64,000 nt of DNA from Lysinibacillus macroides. Its GTDB lineage: Bacteria; Bacillota; Bacilli; Bacillales_A; Planococcaceae. The DNA lies in the NCBI RefSeq assembly GCF_001281525.1, contig NZ_LGCI01000014.1:253837-317836 (forward strand), in the 5' to 3' direction. Positions 50,826-63,326 of the stretch are shown piece after piece. The notes under the pieces were generated by a model. That model did no database searches, was not told the origin of the DNA, and worked only from the letters and a program-made list of their open reading frames with translations. How positions within the stretch are numbered: the stretch's first letter is position 1; the number at the start of each line of letters is the position of its first letter. The translations under genes were made by a program, and so were the position numbers.

Positions 50826-51170
50826 ATGACACAAGCTAAAGCTATCGCTCGTACAGTACGCATTGCTCCTCGCAAAGTACGTCTAGTTGTAGACTTAATC
50901 CGAGGTAAGCAAGTTGGTGAAGCAGTTGCAATTTTACGTCATACTCCAAAAGCGGCGTCTCCAGTCGTTGAGAAAGTATTAAAATCTGCAGTTGCTAATG
51001 CTGAGCACAACTACGATCTTGACATCAACTCTTTAGTAGTATCTGAAGTATTTGTTGACGAAGGTCCAACATTAAAACGTTTCCGTCCACGTGCACAAGG
51101 ACGTGCAAGCGCAATTAACAAACGCACAAGCCACATTACACTAGTGGTATCTGAGAAGAAGGAGGGTTAA
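50826..51170 (+). CDS. rplV: 50S ribosomal protein L22
   Basis: Exit-tunnel protein with an extended beta hairpin. The 114-residue product has [20 protein letters not shown] at its hairpin end. GAGAGGAGG precedes the ATG; the next gene starts 3 bp after its stop. Confidence 0.99.
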   Translation: MTQAKAIARTVRIAPRKVRLVVDLIRGKQVGEAVAILRHTPKAASPVVEKVLKSAVANAEHNYDLDINSLVVSEVFVDEGPTLKRFRPRAQGRASAINKRTSHITLVVSEKKEG

Positions 51171-51173
51171 TCC

Positions 51174-51827
51174 GTGGGTCAAAAAGTACATCCAATAGGA
51201 CTACGCGTTGGTATTATTCGTGACTGGGAGTCAAAATGGTACGCTGAAAAAGACTATGCAACTCTACTTCACGAAGACATCAAAGTGCGTAAATATATTG
51301 AAACGGCTCTTAAAGACGCTTCTGTTTCTAAAGTAGAAATCGAACGCGCTGCAAACCGTGTAAACATCACAATTCACACTGCGAAACCAGGTATGGTAAT
51401 CGGTAAAGGTGGTACTGAAGTTGAAAACCTTCGTAAATACCTTAGCGATTTAACTGGTAAACGTGTACACATCAATATTATTGAAATCAAACGTGCTGAT
51501 CTTGACGCTCGTCTAGTAGCTGAAAACATCGCTCGTCAATTAGAAAATCGTGTATCATTCCGTCGTGCGCAAAAGCAAGCGATCCAACGCACAATCCGCG
51601 CTGGTGCAAAAGGAATTAAAACACAAGTATCTGGTCGTTTAGGTGGCGCTGATATCGCGCGTGCTGAACATTATAGTGAAGGAACTGTTCCACTTCATAC
51701 TCTACGTGCTGATATCGACTATGCACACGCAGAAGCTGACACTACTTACGGTAAATTAGGCGTTAAAGTATGGATCTACCGTGGTGAAGTTCTTCCTACG
51801 AAGAAATCTGTGGAAGGAGGCAAATAA
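51174..51827 (+). CDS. rpsC: 30S ribosomal protein S3
   Basis: mRNA entry-channel protein with KH domain. The 217-residue product starts at GTG ([19 protein letters not shown]) and contains the KH motif [21 protein letters not shown] lies inside rplV, so translation is coupled. Confidence 0.99.
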   Translation: MGQKVHPIGLRVGIIRDWESKWYAEKDYATLLHEDIKVRKYIETALKDASVSKVEIERAANRVNITIHTAKPGMVIGKGGTEVENLRKYLSDLTGKRVHINIIEIKRADLDARLVAENIARQLENRVSFRRAQKQAIQRTIRAGAKGIKTQVSGRLGGADIARAEHYSEGTVPLHTLRADIDYAHAEADTTYGKLGVKVWIYRGEVLPTKKSVEGGK

Positions 51828-51828
51828 T

Positions 51829-52453
<625 letters not shown>

Positions 52454-52471
52454 TAAAGGAGGTTTTCAAGT

Positions 52472-52735
52472 ATGACTGAGCGCAATCAACGTAAAGTTTA
52501 CACAGGCCGCGTTGTTTCAGATAAAATGGACAAAACTGTTACTGTTTTAGTGGAAACATACAAAAAGCACAAACTTTATGGCAAGCGTGTAAAATATTCT
52601 AAAAAGTTTAAAGCTCATGATGAGTTAAACACAGCGAAAATCGGTGATATCGTACGTATCATGGAAACTCGCCCGCTATCAGCTACAAAACGTTTCCGTC
52701 TAGTAGAAGTTGTAGAAAAAGCGGTTATTATTTAA
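52472..52735 (+). CDS. rpsQ: 30S ribosomal protein S17
   Basis: Primary 16S rRNA-binding protein with an OB fold. The 87-residue product starts [28 protein letters not shown] precedes the ATG. Confidence 0.99.
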   Translation: MTERNQRKVYTGRVVSDKMDKTVTVLVETYKKHKLYGKRVKYSKKFKAHDELNTAKIGDIVRIMETRPLSATKRFRLVEVVEKAVII

Positions 52736-52778
52736 TAACTATTTCGGAACAACCAATTTCCGAAGGGAGGTAACCTAA

Positions 52779-53147
52779 GTGATCCAACAAGAAAGTCGTA
52801 TGAAAGTTGCTGACAACTCAGGTGCACGTGAAGTTCTTACAATTAAAGTACTTGGTGGTTCTGGTCGTAAAACTGCTAACATCGGTGATATCGTTGTTTG
52901 TACAGTTAAGAAAGCAACACCAGGTGGCGTTGTCAAGAAGGGTGACGTTGTTAAGGCTGTTATCGTTCGTACTAAATCAGGCGTTCGTCGCAAAGATGGT
53001 ACGTACATTAAATTTGATGAAAATGCTTGTGTAATTATTCGTGATGATAAATCACCACGCGGAACTCGTATTTTCGGACCTGTTGCACGTGAATTACGTG
53101 ACAGCAACTTCATGAAAATCGTTTCTCTAGCTCCAGAAGTTCTTTAA
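52779..53147 (+). CDS. rplN: 50S ribosomal protein L14
   Basis: Interface protein. The 122-residue product starts at GTG ([17 protein letters not shown]) after AAGGGAGG and shows the conserved C-terminal [15 protein letters not shown]. Confidence 0.99.
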   Translation: MIQQESRMKVADNSGAREVLTIKVLGGSGRKTANIGDIVVCTVKKATPGGVVKKGDVVKAVIVRTKSGVRRKDGTYIKFDENACVIIRDDKSPRGTRIFGPVARELRDSNFMKIVSLAPEVL

Positions 53148-53182
53148 TTTCATGATAGTGCCAATCAAGGAGGTGCGACAGC

Positions 53183-53491
53183 ATGCATGTAAAAAAAGGT
53201 GACAAGGTTAAGGTAATTACTGGTAAGGATAAAGGCAAAGAGGGCGTTATTCTTGCTGCTTACCCAAAACAAGATCGCGTTCTTGTTGAAGGTGTGAACA
53301 TCGTGAAAAAACACGTAAAACCTAACCAATTGAATCCACAAGGTGGTATTGTAAGCCAAGAGGCTGCAATTCACGTTTCGAACGTAATGCTAATCGATCC
53401 TAAATCTGGCGAGCCGACTCGTGTAGGTTACAAAATCGAAAACGGTAAAAAAGTTCGTGTAGCAAAAAAATCAGGTGCAGTAATCGACTAA
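53183..53491 (+). CDS. rplX: 50S ribosomal protein L24
   Basis: Assembly initiator with a KOW domain ([18 protein letters not shown] at about 8-25). The 102-residue product is the usual length. AAGGAGGTG precedes the ATG. Confidence 0.99.
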   Translation: MHVKKGDKVKVITGKDKGKEGVILAAYPKQDRVLVEGVNIVKKHVKPNQLNPQGGIVSQEAAIHVSNVMLIDPKSGEPTRVGYKIENGKKVRVAKKSGAVID

Positions 53492-53518
53492 TTAGTATAA
53501 AAGAAGGGAGGTACAAAC

Positions 53519-54058
53519 ATGAGCCGCCTAAAAGAAAAATATTTAAGTGAAGTTTCACCTGCTCTTATGAGCAAATTTGGATATAAATCAGTTATGCAAC
53601 TACCAAAAGTTGAGAAAATCGTTATCAACATGGGTGTTGGTGATGCAGTTCAAAACTCTAAAGCGTTAGATGCAGCTGTTGAAGAATTAACAACTATTAC
53701 TGGTCAAAAACCAGTTGTAACTAAAGCAAAAAAATCGATCGCAGGTTTCCGCCTTCGTGAAGGTATGCCTATCGGTGCTAAAGTTACATTACGCGGTGAG
53801 CGTATGTATGAATTCTTGGATAAATTAATTTCTATCGCACTACCTCGTGTACGTGACTTCCGTGGTGTTTCTAAAAAAGCATTCGATGGTCGCGGTAACT
53901 ACACTTTAGGTGTGAAAGAACAATTAATTTTCCCAGAAATCGATTACGATAAAGTTTCAAAAGTACGCGGTATGGACATCGTGATCGTAACGACAGCGAA
54001 CTCTGACGAAGAAGCTCGCGAGTTATTGACACAATTCGGTATGCCGTTCCAAAAGTAA
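53519..54058 (+). CDS. rplE: 50S ribosomal protein L5
   Basis: 5S rRNA-binding protein of 179 residues. It starts [20 protein letters not shown] and has [23 protein letters not shown] precedes the ATG. Confidence 0.99.
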   Translation: MSRLKEKYLSEVSPALMSKFGYKSVMQLPKVEKIVINMGVGDAVQNSKALDAAVEELTTITGQKPVVTKAKKSIAGFRLREGMPIGAKVTLRGERMYEFLDKLISIALPRVRDFRGVSKKAFDGRGNYTLGVKEQLIFPEIDYDKVSKVRGMDIVIVTTANSDEEARELLTQFGMPFQK

Positions 54059-54265
<207 letters not shown>

Positions 54266-54294
54266 TCCCCTAATTTGGGAAGGAGGTAAATGTA

Positions 54295-54693
54295 ATGACA
54301 ATGACTGATCCGATTGCAGATATGCTTACTCGCATTCGTAATGCGAACATGGTTCGTCACGAGAAGTTAGAAGTACCAGCTTCCAACGTGAAAAAAGAAA
54401 TCGCTGAAATTTTAAAGCGTGAAGGTTTCGTACGTGACGTAGAATACGTGGAAGACAACAAACAAGGTATTATCCGTATCTTCTTAAAATATGGAAAAGA
54501 TAACGAGCGCGTTATCACTGGCTTAAAACGTATTTCTAAACCAGGTCTACGTGTATATGCTAAAACAAATGAAGTACCTAAAGTATTAAGTGGTCTTGGT
54601 ATCGCTTTAGTATCAACTTCACAAGGTTTATTAACAGATAAAGAAGCTCGCGCTAAACAAGTTGGCGGAGAAATTCTAGCATACGTTTGGTAA
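54295..54693 (+). CDS. rpsH: 30S ribosomal protein S8
   Basis: Central-domain assembly protein; in E. coli it represses the spc operon. The 132-residue product begins [26 protein letters not shown] lies 9 nt upstream; an in-frame ATG at 54301 is an alternative start. Confidence 0.99.
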   Translation: MTMTDPIADMLTRIRNANMVRHEKLEVPASNVKKEIAEILKREGFVRDVEYVEDNKQGIIRIFLKYGKDNERVITGLKRISKPGLRVYAKTNEVPKVLSGLGIALVSTSQGLLTDKEARAKQVGGEILAYVW

Positions 54694-54723
54694 TTAGCAA
54701 TAAATGAATGGAGGTGCAACTAA

Positions 54724-55263
54724 ATGTCTCGTGTAGGTAAAAAAATTATCGAGGTACCTGCTAACGTAACTGTTACTGTTGATGCAAACAACAACGTTAC
54801 GGTTAAAGGTCCTAAAGGCGAACTTGTTCGTTCTTTCCACCAAGATATGAAAATTGAGCAAGAAGGCAACGTAATCACTGTATCACGCCCTTCTGAATCA
54901 AAAGAACACCGCACAAACCACGGTACTACTCGTGCGCTTCTAGCGAACATGGTTACTGGTGTTTCTGCAGGTTTCGAAAAAGCTTTAGAACTTATCGGTG
55001 TTGGTTACCGTGCGCAATTACAAGGAAAAAAACTTGTACTTAACGTTGGTTACTCTCATCCAGTTGAGTTCACACCAGAAGATGGTTTAGAAATTGAAGT
55101 TCCTTCTAACACTAAAATCATCATTAAAGGTATCAGCAAAGAACGCGTTGGTGCTCTAGCATCTAACATTCGTGACGTTCGTCCACCAGAGCCTTATAAA
55201 GGTAAAGGTATTCGTTATGAAGGCGAATATGTACGTCGTAAAGAAGGTAAAACAGGTAAATAA
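54724..55263 (+). CDS. rplF: 50S ribosomal protein L6
   Basis: Factor-binding-site protein with two similar folds. The 179-residue product starts [20 protein letters not shown] and ends in the conserved [27 protein letters not shown] precedes the ATG. Confidence 0.99.
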   Translation: MSRVGKKIIEVPANVTVTVDANNNVTVKGPKGELVRSFHQDMKIEQEGNVITVSRPSESKEHRTNHGTTRALLANMVTGVSAGFEKALELIGVGYRAQLQGKKLVLNVGYSHPVEFTPEDGLEIEVPSNTKIIIKGISKERVGALASNIRDVRPPEPYKGKGIRYEGEYVRRKEGKTGK

Positions 55264-55295
55264 TGCGGCCTAAGCATTAGAAAGGAGTGACCCTT

Positions 55296-55655
55296 GTGAT
55301 TACGAAACAAGATAAAAATCAGGTTCGTAAAAAACGTCATGCACGCGTACGTTCTAAAATTTCGGGTACTGCTGAGCGTCCACGCTTAAACGTATTCCGT
55401 TCTAACAAGAACATTTACGCGCAACTTATCGATGACGTAGCAGGCGTAACAATTGTTAGCGCATCTTCTCAAGAAAAAGGTTTCGAAGGTGCTGGTAACA
55501 ATGTTGACGCTGCAACAAAAGTCGGTGAAACAATCGCAAAACGCGCTGCGGAGAAAAATATTACTGCTGTAGTATTTGACCGTGGTGGTTACTTATATCA
55601 TGGACGCGTTAAAGCTTTAGCTGAAGCTGCACGTGAGAACGGTTTAGAATTTTAA
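55296..55655 (+). CDS. rplR: 50S ribosomal protein L18
   Basis: 5S rRNA-binding protein. The 119-residue product starts at the GTG at 55296 ([20 protein letters not shown]), with AGGAG 8 nt upstream and homology to B. subtilis L18 from the first residue. An upstream GTG at 55287 overlaps the ribosome site. Confidence 0.97.
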   Translation: MITKQDKNQVRKKRHARVRSKISGTAERPRLNVFRSNKNIYAQLIDDVAGVTIVSASSQEKGFEGAGNNVDAATKVGETIAKRAAEKNITAVVFDRGGYLYHGRVKALAEAARENGLEF

Positions 55656-55676
55656 TAAGAAGGAGGGACACATTTC

Positions 55677-56180
55677 ATGAGTCGTATTGACGCAAACAAA
55701 CTTGGAGAACTTGAAGAACGCGTAGTTACTATTAACCGCGTTGCTAAAGTTGTTAAAGGTGGACGTCGCTTCCGCTTCACAGCATTAGTTGTAGTTGGCG
55801 ATAGAAATGGACATGTAGGTTTCGGTACTGGTAAAGCTCAAGAGGTGCCAGATGCTATCCGCAAAGCTGTTGAAGATGCGAAGAAAAACTTAATCGAAGT
55901 GCCACGCGTAGGTGGAACAACTCCACACTTAGTGCAAGGTCGCTTTGGTGCAGGAGAAATCCTAATTAAACCTGCTGCTCCTGGTACAGGGGTTATCGCT
56001 GGTGGTCCAGTACGTGCTGTACTAGAACTAGCTGGTATTACTGATATTCTTTCAAAATCACTTGGATCTAACACACCAATTAATATGGTACGTGCTACAA
56101 TTCAAGGTTTAACTGAATTAAAACGCGTAGAGGACGTAGCTAAATTACGTGGTAAATCAGTGGAAGAACTATTAGGATAA
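55677..56180 (+). CDS. rpsE: 30S ribosomal protein S5
   Basis: Accuracy-related protein at the mRNA entry. The 167-residue product includes the spectinomycin loop region [20 protein letters not shown], unmutated by eye. AAGGAGGG precedes the ATG. Confidence 0.99.
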   Translation: MSRIDANKLGELEERVVTINRVAKVVKGGRRFRFTALVVVGDRNGHVGFGTGKAQEVPDAIRKAVEDAKKNLIEVPRVGGTTPHLVQGRFGAGEILIKPAAPGTGVIAGGPVRAVLELAGITDILSKSLGSNTPINMVRATIQGLTELKRVEDVAKLRGKSVEELLG

Positions 56181-56194
56181 GGGGGGGAAAGATA

Positions 56195-56377
56195 ATGGCT
56201 AACAAATTAGAAATCACCCTTACTAAATCTGTGATTGGCTCTAAACCTGCACAACGCAAAACTGTTGAAGCTTTAGGTTTACGTAAATTACACCAAACTG
56301 TAGAGAAAGCTGATAACGCAGCTACTCGCGGTATGCTTGATAAAGTAGCTCACTTAGTTACTGTAAAAGAAATTTAA
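56195..56377 (+). CDS. rpmD: 50S ribosomal protein L30
   Basis: A 60-residue protein starting [30 protein letters not shown] precedes the ATG. It lies between rpsE and rplO as in all Bacilli. Confidence 0.99.
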   Translation: MANKLEITLTKSVIGSKPAQRKTVEALGLRKLHQTVEKADNAATRGMLDKVAHLVTVKEI

Positions 56378-56411
56378 TTTTCAATTATTGAACAAGGAGG
56401 TGCCACCCACT

Positions 56412-56852
56412 ATGAAACTGCATGAGTTAAAACCAGCAGAAGGTTCTCGTAAACAACGCAACCGCGTTGGTCGTGGTATCGGTTCTGGTAACGGTAAAAC
56501 AGCAGGTAAAGGTCATAAAGGTCAAAACGCTCGTTCTGGTGGCGGTGTACGCCCAGGCTTTGAGGGCGGTCAAAACCCACTATTCCGTCGTTTACCAAAA
56601 CGTGGCTTTACGAACATTAACCGTAAAGAATACGCGATCGTTAACCTTGATGCTTTAAACCGTTTCGAAGACGGTGCAGAGGTAACTGCTGCATTACTAC
56701 TTGAAACTGGTCTAGTGAGCAATGAAAAAGCTGGAATTAAGATTCTTGGCAACGGAACGCTTAATAAAAAGCTTACTGTTAAGGCTCATAAATTCTCAGC
56801 TTCAGCGAAAGAAGCAATTGAGAATGCCGGCGGATCTACTGAGGTGATTTAA
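56412..56852 (+). CDS. rplO: 50S ribosomal protein L15
   Basis: Assembly protein with a long basic N-terminal extension (about 8-55, glycine and lysine rich). The 146-residue product starts [29 protein letters not shown] lies upstream of ATG 56412; a frame extension from 56388 covers that site. The stop overlaps secY (TAATG). Confidence 0.99.
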   Translation: MKLHELKPAEGSRKQRNRVGRGIGSGNGKTAGKGHKGQNARSGGGVRPGFEGGQNPLFRRLPKRGFTNINRKEYAIVNLDALNRFEDGAEVTAALLLETGLVSNEKAGIKILGNGTLNKKLTVKAHKFSASAKEAIENAGGSTEVI

Positions 56853-58147
56853 TGTTTCAAACAATCTCTAACTTTATGCGTGTTCGAGATATAAGAAATA
56901 AAATCATTTTCACCCTTTTAATGTTAATCGTTTTTCGTATTGGGACATTTGTTCCAGTACCAAACGTTGACGCTGACGTATTAAAGGCAACTGATGAGTT
57001 TAGTCTCGTTGGTTTCCTCAATACTTTTGGCGGTGGTGCTTTAATGAACTTCTCCATCTTTGCGATGGGAATCATGCCTTACATCACAGCCTCAATTATT
57101 GTTCAGTTATTGCAAATGGATGTAGTACCGAAATTTGCTGAATGGGCAAAGCAAGGTGAAGTTGGAAGACGTAAACTTGCACAATTTACTCGTTACTTTA
57201 CAATTATTCTTGCTTTTATTCAATCATTCGCAATGTCATTTGGGTTTAATAGAATGTATGGCGGATCTTTGATTAAAAACGAGGGGATTCTAACGTATGT
57301 TACAATCGCTATTGTATTGACAGCGGGTACAGCCTTCCTTGTATGGCTTGCAGAGCAAATTACTGCACATGGTGTAGGAAATGGTATTTCGATTGTTATT
57401 TTCGGAGGTATCGTTGCTGCATTGCCTACAGGAGTTAACCAAATTTATGCACAACAAATCGAGGGTGCTGGCGATAAATTATTTATCAACATTGTTATCC
57501 TTGCTCTACTTGTGTTAGTATTACTTGCTGTTGTAGTTGGTGTTGTCTATGTGCAACAAGCACTGCGTAAAATTCCAATTCAATATGCAAAACGAGTTAC
57601 TGGACGTAATCAGCAAACTGGTGGACAACAAACACATTTACCGTTAAAAGTAAATGCTGCGGGGGTTATTCCGGTAATCTTTGCATCAGCGTTTCTTGTA
57701 ACACCTCAAACGCTTGCTGTATTCTTTGGTGAAAATACCGCGACAACTTGGATTGCTAATAATCTGTTATATACGCAGCCTATTGGTATGACAATTTACG
57801 TTATTTTAATCATTGCATTCACATATTTCTATGCATTCGTACAAGTGAATCCAGAAAATGTGGCAGATAACTTGAAAAAACAAGGTGCCTATATTCCAGG
57901 CATTCGCCCTGGTGAAAACACTCAAACGTATTTAACAAGCGTGTTATATCGACTAACATTTGTTGGTGCGATATTCTTAACTGTGATTGCAGTAATGCCG
58001 ATTATATTTATGAACTTCATGAATTTACCTGCCTCAGTGCAAATCGGTGGTACAAGTATTATTATCGTAGTCGGCGTAGCGCTCGAAACGATGAAGCAGC
58101 TAGAATCTCAACTTGTTAAACGTCACTACAAAGGCTTTATGAAATAA
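56852..58147 (+). CDS. secY: SecY, protein translocase channel
   Basis: Main channel of the Sec machinery. The 431-residue product has ten membrane helices, a plug region after helix 1 (NVDADVLKATDEFSLVGFLN) and the cytoplasmic loop VQQALRKIPIQYAKRVTGRN. GAGGTG lies in rplO, so translation is coupled. Confidence 0.99.
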   Translation: MFQTISNFMRVRDIRNKIIFTLLMLIVFRIGTFVPVPNVDADVLKATDEFSLVGFLNTFGGGALMNFSIFAMGIMPYITASIIVQLLQMDVVPKFAEWAKQGEVGRRKLAQFTRYFTIILAFIQSFAMSFGFNRMYGGSLIKNEGILTYVTIAIVLTAGTAFLVWLAEQITAHGVGNGISIVIFGGIVAALPTGVNQIYAQQIEGAGDKLFINIVILALLVLVLLAVVVGVVYVQQALRKIPIQYAKRVTGRNQQTGGQQTHLPLKVNAAGVIPVIFASAFLVTPQTLAVFFGENTATTWIANNLLYTQPIGMTIYVILIIAFTYFYAFVQVNPENVADNLKKQGAYIPGIRPGENTQTYLTSVLYRLTFVGAIFLTVIAVMPIIFMNFMNLPASVQIGGTSIIIVVGVALETMKQLESQLVKRHYKGFMK

Positions 58148-58183
58148 TGTTGGTTTTTAGGGAACGTGATATCGTTTCCTTAA

Positions 58184-58870
<687 letters not shown>

Positions 58871-58879
58871 TACCCGGCT

Positions 58880-59265
58880 CCGGGCGCAGAATACTGCTTC
58901 CGCGGGAGGCATGCGGGAGCAACAACGAAACATAATTTTTTTGAGAGTTGCAAAAGCATATTGTGCCCGGTATATATTTCTTTTAAAAAGTGCAACATTA
59001 CTTTTAGAAGAGTATAATGGGTTTCGTGGAAGCGTCTGTGTAACGGGTATGAATATCTCATCCAAGACATTCCGGTATTCGTGTAAACATGGGGGATTCA
59101 GTGCCCTTACTGGTTCTGTATTTTCCGTGGATTGTGTGAAGCGAAACCAGACGAGCGTCTTTCAAACATCTCTCATACAATCCAAACATATGTTGAAACG
59201 AGGTTGCTTCTATAGTTGCAGCAGATATCCGTTTGATGTAACGATGAGAACTTTAATTTGCATAT
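58880..59265 (+). pseudogene. map: Decayed methionine aminopeptidase (map) relic
   Basis: Fragments of MetAP lie in order in different frames with stops between. REA (58903) fits the MREAG region, LQKHIVPGI (58948) fits LKKHIKPGI, YNGFRGSVCV (59013-59042) is nearly identical to the family motif, HSGIRVNMGDS fits HGIPSKRVLxEGD, FSVDC fits ISVDIG, and RLSNISHTIQTYVE (59156-59197) is nearly identical to the family. The active-site tail is not seen. Intact map is about 745 bp, so deletions occurred. A 155-residue open frame here (58800-59267) is a chance frame through the relic. Confidence 0.85.
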
Positions 59266-59283
59266 AGAGAGGAGACAGAGTAG

Positions 59284-59502
59284 ATGGCGAAAGATGATGT
59301 AATTGAAGTCGAAGGAACAGTTGTTGAGACTTTGCCAAACGCGATGTTTAAGGTAGAATTAGAAAATGGACATGTGATTCTAGCACACGTATCTGGTAAG
59401 ATTCGTATGCACTTTATCCGTATTCTACCTGGAGATAAGGTTACTATCGAGTTATCTCCTTATGATTTAACTCGCGGTCGTATCACATACCGTTTTAAAT
59501 AA
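59284..59502 (+). CDS. infA: Translation initiation factor IF-1
   Basis: A 72-residue OB-fold protein that binds the ribosomal A site with IF-2 and IF-3. It starts [28 protein letters not shown] precedes the ATG. The KOW gene (ybzG) that sits between map and infA in B. subtilis is not present. Confidence 0.99.
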   Translation: MAKDDVIEVEGTVVETLPNAMFKVELENGHVILAHVSGKIRMHFIRILPGDKVTIELSPYDLTRGRITYRFK

Positions 59503-59539
59503 TCTTTTGCGCTCCGGACTACTAAGGAGGTTAGGTTAG

Positions 59540-59653
<114 letters not shown>

Positions 59654-59676
59654 TTCTAAAGGAGGTGCTCTAGCGA

Positions 59677-60042
59677 ATGGCACGTATTGCTGGTGTTGAT
59701 ATTCCTCGCGAAAAACGCGTGGTAATTTCATTAACGTACATTTACGGTATTGGTAAAAATACAGCTCAAAAAGTACTAGCTGACGCAGGTGTTTCAGAAG
59801 ATACACGCGTACGCGATTTAACTGAAGATGAGCTAAACAAAATCCGTGAACAATTAGATTCTTACAAACTTGAAGGTGACTTACGTCGTGAAACTTCATT
59901 AAACATTAAACGTCTGATGGAAATCGGTTCATTCCGCGGTATCCGTCACCGTCGTGGCTTACCTGTTCGTGGTCAAAATACGAAGAACAATGCGCGTACG
60001 CGTAAAGGTCCTCGTAAAACAGTTGCGAACAAGAAAAAATAA
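59677..60042 (+). CDS. rpsM: 30S ribosomal protein S13
   Basis: Head protein bridging to the 50S subunit. The 121-residue product starts [20 protein letters not shown] and ends in a basic tail. AAAGGAGGTG precedes the ATG. Confidence 0.99.
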   Translation: MARIAGVDIPREKRVVISLTYIYGIGKNTAQKVLADAGVSEDTRVRDLTEDELNKIREQLDSYKLEGDLRRETSLNIKRLMEIGSFRGIRHRRGLPVRGQNTKNNARTRKGPRKTVANKKK

Positions 60043-60049
60043 TTAGTAA

Positions 60050-60457
<408 letters not shown>

Positions 60458-60596
60458 TGGGTGCGTCTCATATTGTATGAGAACATCATTTTTTGTACAG
60501 ACTGTCTTGTGCAGATAATAAACGATACGTCATTGACGATCGCATCTATGATGGAAAGAACCTATACATTCGATGTTTTGAAGGAGGGTAAATGAA

Positions 60597-61541
60597 ATGA
60601 TCGAAATTGAAAAACCAAAGATTGAAACGGTGGAGATCAGCGAAGATTCCAAATATGGAAAGTTTGTTGTAGAACCGCTTGAGCGCGGATATGGAAACAC
60701 TTTGGGTAATTCTTTACGTCGTATCCTTCTGTCTTCATTACCAGGGGCTGCTGTCACTTCAATTCAAATTGACGGTGTACTTCACGAATTCTCAACTGTA
60801 GAAGGCGTAGTAGAAGATGTAGCTTCAATCATTTTGAACGTGAAAAAACTAGCTCTTAAAATCTACTCTGACGAAGAAAAAGTTATTGAGATTGATGTAA
60901 AAGGCGATGGTACAGTTACGGCTGCTGACATTACACATGACAGTGATGTAGAAATTTTAAACCCAGATCTATATATTGCAACAATCGCTAAAAACGGTCA
61001 TTTACGTATGCGTATGTATGCACAACGTGGTCGTGGTTACACTCCTGCTGATCAAAACAAACGTGAGGATCTTCCTATCGGCGTGATCCCGATCGACTCT
61101 ATTTACACTCCAGTATCACGCGTCAATTTCCAAGTGGAAAATACTCGTGTAGGTCAGTCTTCTGACTATGATAAACTTTCTCTTGATGTGTGGACAGATG
61201 GTAGCATCGGTCCAAAAGAGGCGATTTCGCTCGGAGCAAAAATTTTAACCGAACATCTTAACATCTTCGTTGGCATGACAGATGAGGCACAAACTGCTGA
61301 AATCATGGTCGAAAAAGAAGAAGATCAAAAAGAAAAAGTTTTAGAGATGACTATTGAAGAACTTGATCTTTCTGTTCGTTCTTATAACTGCTTGAAACGC
61401 GCTGGTATCAATACGGTACTAGAACTTGCGAACAAATCAGAAGACGATATGATGAAAGTTCGTAACCTTGGACGTAAGTCACTAGAAGAAGTAAAAGCGA
61501 AGTTAGAAGAGCTTGGTTTAGGATTACGCAAAGAAGACTAA
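60597..61541 (+). CDS. rpoA: RNA polymerase alpha subunit
   Basis: Assembly platform of RNA polymerase and target of activators. The 314-residue product has the N-terminal dimerisation domain (about 1-230, [20 protein letters not shown]) and the C-terminal DNA-binding domain (about 250-314, [20 protein letters not shown]). AAGGAGGG precedes the ATG; a 139-bp gap after rpsK may carry a weak promoter. Confidence 0.99.
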   Translation: MIEIEKPKIETVEISEDSKYGKFVVEPLERGYGNTLGNSLRRILLSSLPGAAVTSIQIDGVLHEFSTVEGVVEDVASIILNVKKLALKIYSDEEKVIEIDVKGDGTVTAADITHDSDVEILNPDLYIATIAKNGHLRMRMYAQRGRGYTPADQNKREDLPIGVIPIDSIYTPVSRVNFQVENTRVGQSSDYDKLSLDVWTDGSIGPKEAISLGAKILTEHLNIFVGMTDEAQTAEIMVEKEEDQKEKVLEMTIEELDLSVRSYNCLKRAGINTVLELANKSEDDMMKVRNLGRKSLEEVKAKLEELGLGLRKED

Positions 61542-61597
61542 GCGATTTATACCAAACTGATAAGATCAGATATTTTCTATAAAGGAGGGAAACATCC

Positions 61598-61978
61598 ATG
61601 GGTTACAGAAAACTTGGTCGTACAAGTTCTCAACGTAAAGCGATGTTACGTGACTTAGCTACTGATTTAATCATTAACGAGCGTATCGAAACTACTGAGG
61701 CTCGCGCTAAAGAAGTACGTAAAGCTGTTGAAAAAATGATTACTTTAGGGAAACGCGGAGATTTACATGCACGCCGTCAAGCTGCTGCATTTATCCGTCG
61801 TGAACTAGTAACAACGACTGATGCAGAAGGTAACGAATCAACATCATTTGCACTTCAAAAGTTATTTGATGATGTTGCACCACGTTATGCAGAGCGTCAA
61901 GGTGGTTACACTCGTATTCTTAAAGTAGGTCCTCGTCGTGGTGACGGAGCACCTGTTGTTGTGATTGAACTAGTTTAA
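61598..61978 (+). CDS. rplQ: 50S ribosomal protein L17
   Basis: Tunnel-exit protein and last gene of the cluster. The 126-residue product starts [29 protein letters not shown] precedes the ATG; the terminator at 62001 follows. Confidence 0.99.
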   Translation: MGYRKLGRTSSQRKAMLRDLATDLIINERIETTEARAKEVRKAVEKMITLGKRGDLHARRQAAAFIRRELVTTTDAEGNESTSFALQKLFDDVAPRYAERQGGYTRILKVGPRRGDGAPVVVIELV

Positions 61979-62000
61979 TCATAAGAGAAAACTTGTGGTG

Positions 62001-62033
62001 AAGAGGGTGGGAATCACCACCCTCTTTCTTTAT
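62001..62033 (+). terminator. Rho-independent terminator after rplQ
   Basis: AAGAGGGTGG pairs with CCACCCTCTT around GAATCA, followed by TCTTTATA. First of three terminator-like structures in this gap. Confidence 0.88.
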
Positions 62034-62113
62034 AAACGATTTATACGACAAATAATTAAGCTGAGCGTTATGATGAGCGGACACTTGAACGTGTGGCGTC
62101 TTGTTTAGCTCTC

Positions 62114-62209
62114 CGCACCTCATTCAGGAGAAATAAGGGCTTGAGCACCCGTATTTCTTGTAAATGTAACGACTAGCGCATTTCTATCGAATGAGGTGCG
62201 CGCTTTTTT
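62114..62209 (+). ncRNA. Structured RNA candidate with terminator tail
   Basis: A 12-bp perfect outer stem (CGCACCTCATTC at 62114-62125 with GAATGAGGTGCG at 62189-62200) encloses 63 nt. An inner hairpin pairs AGAAATAAGGG with CCCGTATTTCT (62129-62158, one mismatch). A T-run follows closely at 62204-62209. No open reading frame of note lies here. Identity unknown; it could be a small RNA, an elaborate terminator or a riboswitch-like element. Confidence 0.5.
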
Positions 62210-62221
62210 ATTATGAAAGAT

Positions 62222-62246
62222 AGCGCCAATTTGTGGTGCTTTTTTT
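62222..62246 (+). terminator. Second terminator upstream of ecfA1
   Basis: AGCGCCA pairs with TGGTGCT around ATTTG, followed by seven T. Confidence 0.8.
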
Positions 62247-62480
62247 AATATCTGGGGTAGGATATAGGCTAGCTAGCCACTAAGATTTTGCGGTGTGAAA
62301 GCAATAGCTAGCAGGAAATTTTCCGGACAAGCTCAAAAATGGAAGCAGCATGGATGGTTAGAAGAATGGTTTTGTATTTTTAGTATTTTTCTTGATCGAC
62401 ATATGGATTGTAGTAGAATTCATACATAAAAAAGTGTAAGTTAGTTAGTAGAGTGGAGCATGTAGAGAGGAGTTCTAGTT
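62247..62480 (+). promoter_or_regulatory. ecfA1 upstream region with possible promoter
   Basis: GCTAGCT at 62268 can pair with AGCTAGC at 62306. A promoter may be TTGATC (62392-62397) and TAGAAT (62414-62419) with 16-bp spacing. No gene or relic was seen in the rest. Confidence 0.4.
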
Positions 62481-63326
62481 ATGTCTGAAATTTTATCTTT
62501 AAATAATGTCACTTTTTCATATACACCAGAAGAACCAAACAGTCGTAATGCTGTTGAACATGTCAGCTTTGCAGTGGAAGAAGGCGAATGGATTGCGATA
62601 GTCGGTCATAATGGCTCTGGTAAATCTACCATTGCCAAGCTAATGAATGGACTATTATTTCCACAACAGGGGGATGTACGAATATTACGTGAGCCATTAA
62701 ATGAGGAAAACCTTTGGCAATCACGCTCTTTAATGGGGATGGTGTTTCAAAATCCAGACAATCAATTTGTAGGAGCCACAGTGCAGGATGATGTTGCCTT
62801 TGCATTAGAGAACAATGCGGTGCCGTTTGAAGAGATGGTGAAGCGTGTACATGCGGCACTGGAACAAGTAAAAATGAGCCAGTTTTTAGACCATGAGCCA
62901 CATCATTTATCGGGAGGGCAGAAACAGCGTGTAGCCATTGCTGGAGCACTTGCGTTAAAGCCAAAGCTTCTTATTTTAGATGAGGCTACATCCATGCTAG
63001 ATCCGCAAGGGCGTGCAGAAGTGCTACAAACTGTCCAAACATTACGTGCTGAAACAGGACTTACCGTGTTATCGATAACACACGATTTAGAAGAAGCAAT
63101 GCTAGCAGATCGTGTGCTTTTTATGAATGATGGCAAGAAATATGCAGAAGGACCACCTGCTGAAATTTTTGCCCTTGGCGATAAACTCGTTGAATTTGGA
63201 CTGGATTTACCATTTGCCTTAAAGTTATCAAAGTTACTGCAAAAGGAAGGTGTTCCATTAATGGGACAACATATGACAGAAGAAGAGTTGGTGAATGATT
63301 TATGGACATCAAACTTCAACAAGTAA
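62481..63326 (+). CDS. ecfA1: EcfA1 (CbiO), ECF transporter ATPase
   Basis: One of two ATPases of the energy-coupling-factor module that powers vitamin uptake by several S components. The 281-residue product has Walker A GHNGSGKST (42-50), the signature LSGGQKQR, Walker B LLILDEATSMLD and the switch His in ITHDLEEA. GAGAGGAG precedes the ATG. It follows rplQ as in B. subtilis (ybxA), and overlaps ecfA2 by 25 nt. Confidence 0.97.
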   Translation: MSEILSLNNVTFSYTPEEPNSRNAVEHVSFAVEEGEWIAIVGHNGSGKSTIAKLMNGLLFPQQGDVRILREPLNEENLWQSRSLMGMVFQNPDNQFVGATVQDDVAFALENNAVPFEEMVKRVHAALEQVKMSQFLDHEPHHLSGGQKQRVAIAGALALKPKLLILDEATSMLDPQGRAEVLQTVQTLRAETGLTVLSITHDLEEAMLADRVLFMNDGKKYAEGPPAEIFALGDKLVEFGLDLPFALKLSKLLQKEGVPLMGQHMTEEELVNDLWTSNFNK

